From: a virus
Length of the DNA: 64,000 nucleotides
Direction: 5' to 3' (one strand)
Virus record (IMG/VR): IMGVR_UViG_3300035670_000028
Span: 62,001 to 126,000 of that record
Every line of letters begins with the position of its first letter. Position 1 is the stretch's first letter. The position numbers were made by a program, and so were the translations under genes. Shown piece after piece: positions 61,594-64,000 of the stretch. Below the pieces are notes generated by a model. It made no database searches. It was not told the origin of the DNA and was given only the letters and a program-made list of their open reading frames with translations.

Positions 61594-62283
61594 ATGACAC
61601 GTGCGATTAGACACTTGGACCTGTGCGGCGAGCAGAAGAATCCTCCTCCACCCAAGGTGGGGCCGAAGGGCAAGGTGAATATTGCCCTCGTCAGGGCGGG
61701 AAAGGTTGTTGTCAGGAATCCTGCAACAGTCACAGGCATTGGAATCCACCAGACAGCCTGCGTGTTTGGGCCCTCTGCTGATCCTGAGAAGCGGTATAGG
61801 CGCGCACTAAATGTGCCCTGCCACGCCCTCGCTTTCAGGGACGGCGTGTTCGCCACTGCGTTCCCACTAGAGTGGTACATGTACCACGGTAATGAGCTCA
61901 ACGCGTTCTCTCTGGGCCTAGAGATTGAGGGTCACTACCCAGGCGTGCCTGATGATCCAGCCACACCCAAGCGCGAGGACATTCAGAGCACGTGGGGCGG
62001 AAATCCCACACCGTTCGATGATCTGGCAATCGAGACATCACGTGCCGCTCTCAAGCATCTTGTTGAGACTGGCAGAAACAAGAACATGCCCATCCAGTAC
62101 ATCTGGGCGCACAGGCAGAGCAACGGTCAGAAGCCCAGTGACCCGGGCTACCAGATCTGGAAGCACGTGGTCCTCGAGTACGGCTGCACGCAGCTAGGCC
62201 TCAAGACCCAGTGCTCGAAGACGTGGCGCAACGGCAAGGCGATCCCAGCAGTGTGGGATCCCACTGCGACTGCCAAGTACTGA
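61594..62283 (+). CDS. N-acetylmuramoyl-L-alanine amidase-like endolysin
   Basis: 229 residues. VTGIGIHQTA, LNVPCHALAFRDG, SLGLEIEGHYPG and QYIWAHRQSNGQKPSDPGYQIW give the zinc His, His and Asp/Cys-type positions and the catalytic Glu of the amidase_2/PGRP fold. It hydrolyses the bond between MurNAc and L-Ala. No signal peptide, so it needs a holin. It lies in one unit with the glycosidase-like gene. Confidence 0.8.
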   Translation: MTRAIRHLDLCGEQKNPPPPKVGPKGKVNIALVRAGKVVVRNPATVTGIGIHQTACVFGPSADPEKRYRRALNVPCHALAFRDGVFATAFPLEWYMYHGNELNAFSLGLEIEGHYPGVPDDPATPKREDIQSTWGGNPTPFDDLAIETSRAALKHLVETGRNKNMPIQYIWAHRQSNGQKPSDPGYQIWKHVVLEYGCTQLGLKTQCSKTWRNGKAIPAVWDPTATAKY

Positions 62284-62290
62284 TGCTCCG

Positions 62291-62319
62291 TGTAAAATAA
62301 AGAGGGTCCAGGCTACAAT
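62291..62319 (+). promoter_or_regulatory. TGTAAA-17-TACAAT promoter
   Basis: TGTAAA at 62291-62296 and TACAAT at 62314-62319, spacer 17. The likely GTG start at 62325 follows by five bases, close to leaderless. Confidence 0.65.
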
Positions 62320-62324
62320 TGTCT

Positions 62325-63125
62325 GTGCTCGACGTAAATCACCCGGGTTTCCACGATCCTGAGTACAGGAGACGCCGCGATCAAATCGCCGAGTCCGCGA
62401 GGAGGTACGTGTTCCCCGGCCCCGTCGAGAGAGTCCAGTACACCTCGGCGGAGCAGGGAGTGTGGTCAAGCATCAATCAGATACTGCGACCCATGCACGA
62501 TGAGCTCGCGTGCGACATGTATCTCAGGTCGCGTCCAATAGCGCAGCTTGACCCAGAGAGAATTCCTCAGCTTGACAGCATCAATAAGCGGCTGCTCTGG
62601 GAGACGGGCTTTCACCTCACACCTGTCGATGGGCTCGTGACGCCGCGCCTGTTCCTGTCCACACTGGCGGAGGGACGCATGCTCTGCACGCAGTACATCA
62701 GGCACCACAGCGTGCCCTTGTACACACCTGAGCCTGATGTCGTCCACGAGCTGCTGGGTCACGTTGTCATGTTCTTTGACCGCGACTACTGTGACTTGAA
62801 TAGGGACATCGGCAAGGCAGCGCGCGTGCTCTCAGATGACTCCCTGATTGAGCTTGAGAGGCTGTATTGGTATTCAATTGAGTTCGGCCTCGTGAGGGAT
62901 CTGGGGGTCACCAGGGCGTTCGGAGCAGGGCTTCTGAGCTCGGCGGGTGAGATGGGCGCGATGGGCTCTGTGACCCACAGGCCCTTTGTCCCTGAGGAGA
63001 TCGTCAGCACGCCGTACGACACTATGCACATGCAGAGCGCGCTGTTCTGCGCAGACTCTGTGGACCACATGTTTAGAGAGATCAGGAGGTACATTGGACA
63101 CCTCCGCAGGAGGGAGAATGTCTGA
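62325..63125 (+). CDS. Phenylalanine-4-hydroxylase-like aromatic amino acid hydroxylase
   Basis: 266 residues, full length for the bacterial enzyme. YTPEPDVVHELLGHV carries the two iron His ligands, and YWYSIEFGLV carries the Glu. WETGFHLTPVDGLVTPRLFLSTLAEGRMLC corresponds to the pterin- and substrate-pocket region, and GAGLLSSAGEM to a conserved later loop. It uses tetrahydropterin and oxygen. A DCoH/PCD-like protein, the usual pterin-recycling partner, is encoded at 24974. Start GTG 62325; TTG 62319 is possible. Confidence 0.85.
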   Translation: MLDVNHPGFHDPEYRRRRDQIAESARRYVFPGPVERVQYTSAEQGVWSSINQILRPMHDELACDMYLRSRPIAQLDPERIPQLDSINKRLLWETGFHLTPVDGLVTPRLFLSTLAEGRMLCTQYIRHHSVPLYTPEPDVVHELLGHVVMFFDRDYCDLNRDIGKAARVLSDDSLIELERLYWYSIEFGLVRDLGVTRAFGAGLLSSAGEMGAMGSVTHRPFVPEEIVSTPYDTMHMQSALFCADSVDHMFREIRRYIGHLRRRENV

Positions 63126-63390
63126 AGAAGTGAGAGAGCTGTGCGGTCTCAAGGTGGGTGACCACGTCTGGTTTGTGCTCAAGGACGGACTTGCCCGCGT
63201 TGGGAAAGTGAGTGGATTCTTTCTGGAGGAGGGTCGTGAGCCTGCCGTGCACGTGTTTGACATGACCGACCAGCGACACCGCTACATGGAGGCAGGTCAG
63301 CTTTCCTCTAAACCCCTGACCGACGCGAAGAAGAAACGCCACCGGAAGACGAAGGAGAAACCGCAGAGAAAAAGCACAAAGGTGTTTTAA
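63118..63390 (+). CDS. GDLV-like small protein (VGDHVWFV)
   Basis: 90 residues. LKVGDHVWFVLKDGLARVGKVSGFFLEEGREPAVHVFDMTDQRHRYM is a clean SH3/KOW-like pattern, with a strongly basic tail (KKKRHRKTKEKPQRKSTK). GGAGGGAG precedes the ATG, which overlaps the hydroxylase gene. The basic tail suggests nucleic-acid binding. Confidence 0.6.
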   Translation: MSEEVRELCGLKVGDHVWFVLKDGLARVGKVSGFFLEEGREPAVHVFDMTDQRHRYMEAGQLSSKPLTDAKKKRHRKTKEKPQRKSTKVF

Positions 63391-63395
63391 GGCCG

Positions 63396-63423
63396 TGCAA
63401 AGTTGGTTCATACGTGATATTGT
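63396..63423 (+). promoter_or_regulatory. TGCAAA-16-TATTGT promoter
   Basis: TGCAAA at 63396-63401 and TATTGT at 63418-63423, 40 bases before the ATG at 63464. Confidence 0.6.
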
Positions 63424-63463
63424 GAGCATGTGGCTGCAGCCACCGAGACAAGGAGCAATTAGA

Positions 63464-63697
63464 ATGTCACCCCATCACATCGCACTACAGACCATTGCAT
63501 GCTACGGTAGAGTTCGAACTGGCAACTTTCCAGACGACTCGCATCAGGCGCTCAGTGACTTGTGTGAAAATGGTGCCCTTGATATTATTGAAGACGACTC
63601 AGGCGACACATGGTTCAAGCTGTCCGATCACGGCAAGGACCAGCTGCTCGAGCTGAACTGCCTCTTCAACTCCAACAACGCTGCGCAATTGAACTGA
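63464..63697 (+). CDS. Small winged-helix-like protein
   Basis: 77 residues. HHIALQTIACYGRVRTGNFPDDSHQALSDLCENGALDIIEDDSGDTWFKLSDHGKDQL has a helix, helix, wing pattern (KLSDHGKDQLLEL as the last helix). AAGGAG lies before ATG 63464; the longer frame from GTG 63395 includes the promoter and is rejected. Possibly DNA binding. Confidence 0.55.
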   Translation: MSPHHIALQTIACYGRVRTGNFPDDSHQALSDLCENGALDIIEDDSGDTWFKLSDHGKDQLLELNCLFNSNNAAQLN

Positions 63698-63698
63698 T

Positions 63699-63950
63699 AT
63701 GGCACTAGTCTCTCGCGCTCACGGCAAGCTTCTTGCAGCGGGGTTCCTGCCTTCACAGCAGACAGAGGACTACGAGCGATGGATCGACGCATCACGCCGT
63801 GGAGACGACATCTCTTTCTACAAGAGTGGTAAATCTACAGACGTCTTCAGAGTTCACGGCCGTGAGCAGGACAAACCTGAGTTCGATGAGTTCAACAGCT
63901 ATTACACACAAAATCTGTCAGAGGCAATTCGAGTCAGCAGGTTCAAATGA
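63699..63950 (+). CDS. Hypothetical protein
   Basis: 83 residues. MALVSRAHGKLLAAGFLPSQQTEDYERWIDASRRGDDISFYKSGKSTDVFRVHGREQDKPEFDEFNSYYTQNLSEAIRVSRFK looks like a small compact alpha/beta protein. One base after the previous stop; overlaps the next gene. Unknown. Confidence 0.5.
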   Translation: MALVSRAHGKLLAAGFLPSQQTEDYERWIDASRRGDDISFYKSGKSTDVFRVHGREQDKPEFDEFNSYYTQNLSEAIRVSRFK

Positions 63951-64000
63951 CAACACGCGCAAAGTGCAGTGAATGTGGCAGCTTCTTCTCCCCGCGGCGC
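63947..64000 (+). CDS. Zinc-ribbon-like protein, 3' end cut off by window
   Basis: The ATG overlaps the previous TGA and starts MTTRAKCSECGSFFSPRR, with a CxxC pair typical of a zinc ribbon. Only 18 residues are visible. Confidence 0.4.
   Translation, partial: MTTRAKCSECGSFFSPRR

Noticed and set aside
1-64000. Prophage or mobile-element signatures (integrase, transposase, att repeats)
   Set aside because: No integrase, transposase or terminal repeats were seen; the gene content is that of a lytic phage genome.

Overview
This window looks like a continuous piece of a large tailed-phage genome, most likely a T4-like or related myovirus. Genes are packed end to end with overlapping start and stop codons, and almost all lie on the + strand. 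They encode phage replication, nucleotide-metabolism, virion and lysis proteins, a phage sigma factor, a chaperonin and tRNAs. No integrase, transposase, rRNA or CRISPR array was seen, and no gene-free stretch exceeds about 100 bases. The host cannot be named from the sequence.

Layout. (1) 1-7.15 kb and 11.3-13.7 kb are accessory regions of very small genes. Many encode 60-100 residue proteins that open with a (K/R/Q)xGDLV-type beta-barrel-like motif, some in near-perfect tandem array. The first 6.85 kb almost completely lacks the trinucleotides GAC and GTC. (2) 7.2-11.3 kb is a bacterial-type DNA polymerase III alpha subunit split by a 141-residue mini-intein. (3) 13.7-18.2 kb is a nucleotide-metabolism block: a P-loop kinase joined to a thymidylate-synthase-like domain, a DNA methyltransferase, thymidine kinase, a DHH phosphoesterase, an NTN hydrolase-like protein and a dCMP deaminase. 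(4) 18.2-35.1 kb and 53.6-60.4 kb are blocks of probable internal head proteins. (5) 35.2-43.0 kb holds a 5'-3' exonuclease, GroEL, a sigma factor lacking its -35-binding helix-turn-helix, a separate helix-turn-helix protein, peptide deformylase and DNA ligase. (6) 43.1-53.6 kb holds virion decoration and fibre-like proteins, TilS, tRNA-Ser(GGA), a class II tRNA with a CAU anticodon, a GMP-reductase/IMPDH-like enzyme, a GIY-YIG protein and a cytidylyltransferase. (7) 60.4-64.0 kb holds a thermonuclease, a glycosidase-like protein, an amidase and a phenylalanine-hydroxylase-like enzyme.

The main candidate for an undescribed system is in the head-protein blocks. About 20 otherwise unrelated proteins share a short basic amphipathic helix, usually N-terminal, with the pattern (M)(R/K)(I/L)T..QLR..I(R/K)EE. 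It is generally followed by one or more (L/I)xE|(A/S/G/E) sites like those cut by T4-type prohead proteases. Behind this tag sit very different domains: Dps/ferritin-like, superoxide-dismutase-like, pterin-dehydratase-like, ligase-type nucleotidyltransferase, ParB/Srx-like, and cupin plus M15 peptidase. I infer a modular capsid-targeting signal that loads cargo proteins into the head, possibly for injection.

Expression. Two promoter classes recur. One is TG(T/C)AAA-N16/17-TATAAT-like. At least five of these put the start codon exactly six bases after the -10 box, which implies leaderless mRNAs. The other is a lone ATA(T/C)TTA box ahead of structural and lysis genes. It resembles T4-type late promoters and fits a sigma factor that has lost its -35-reading helix.
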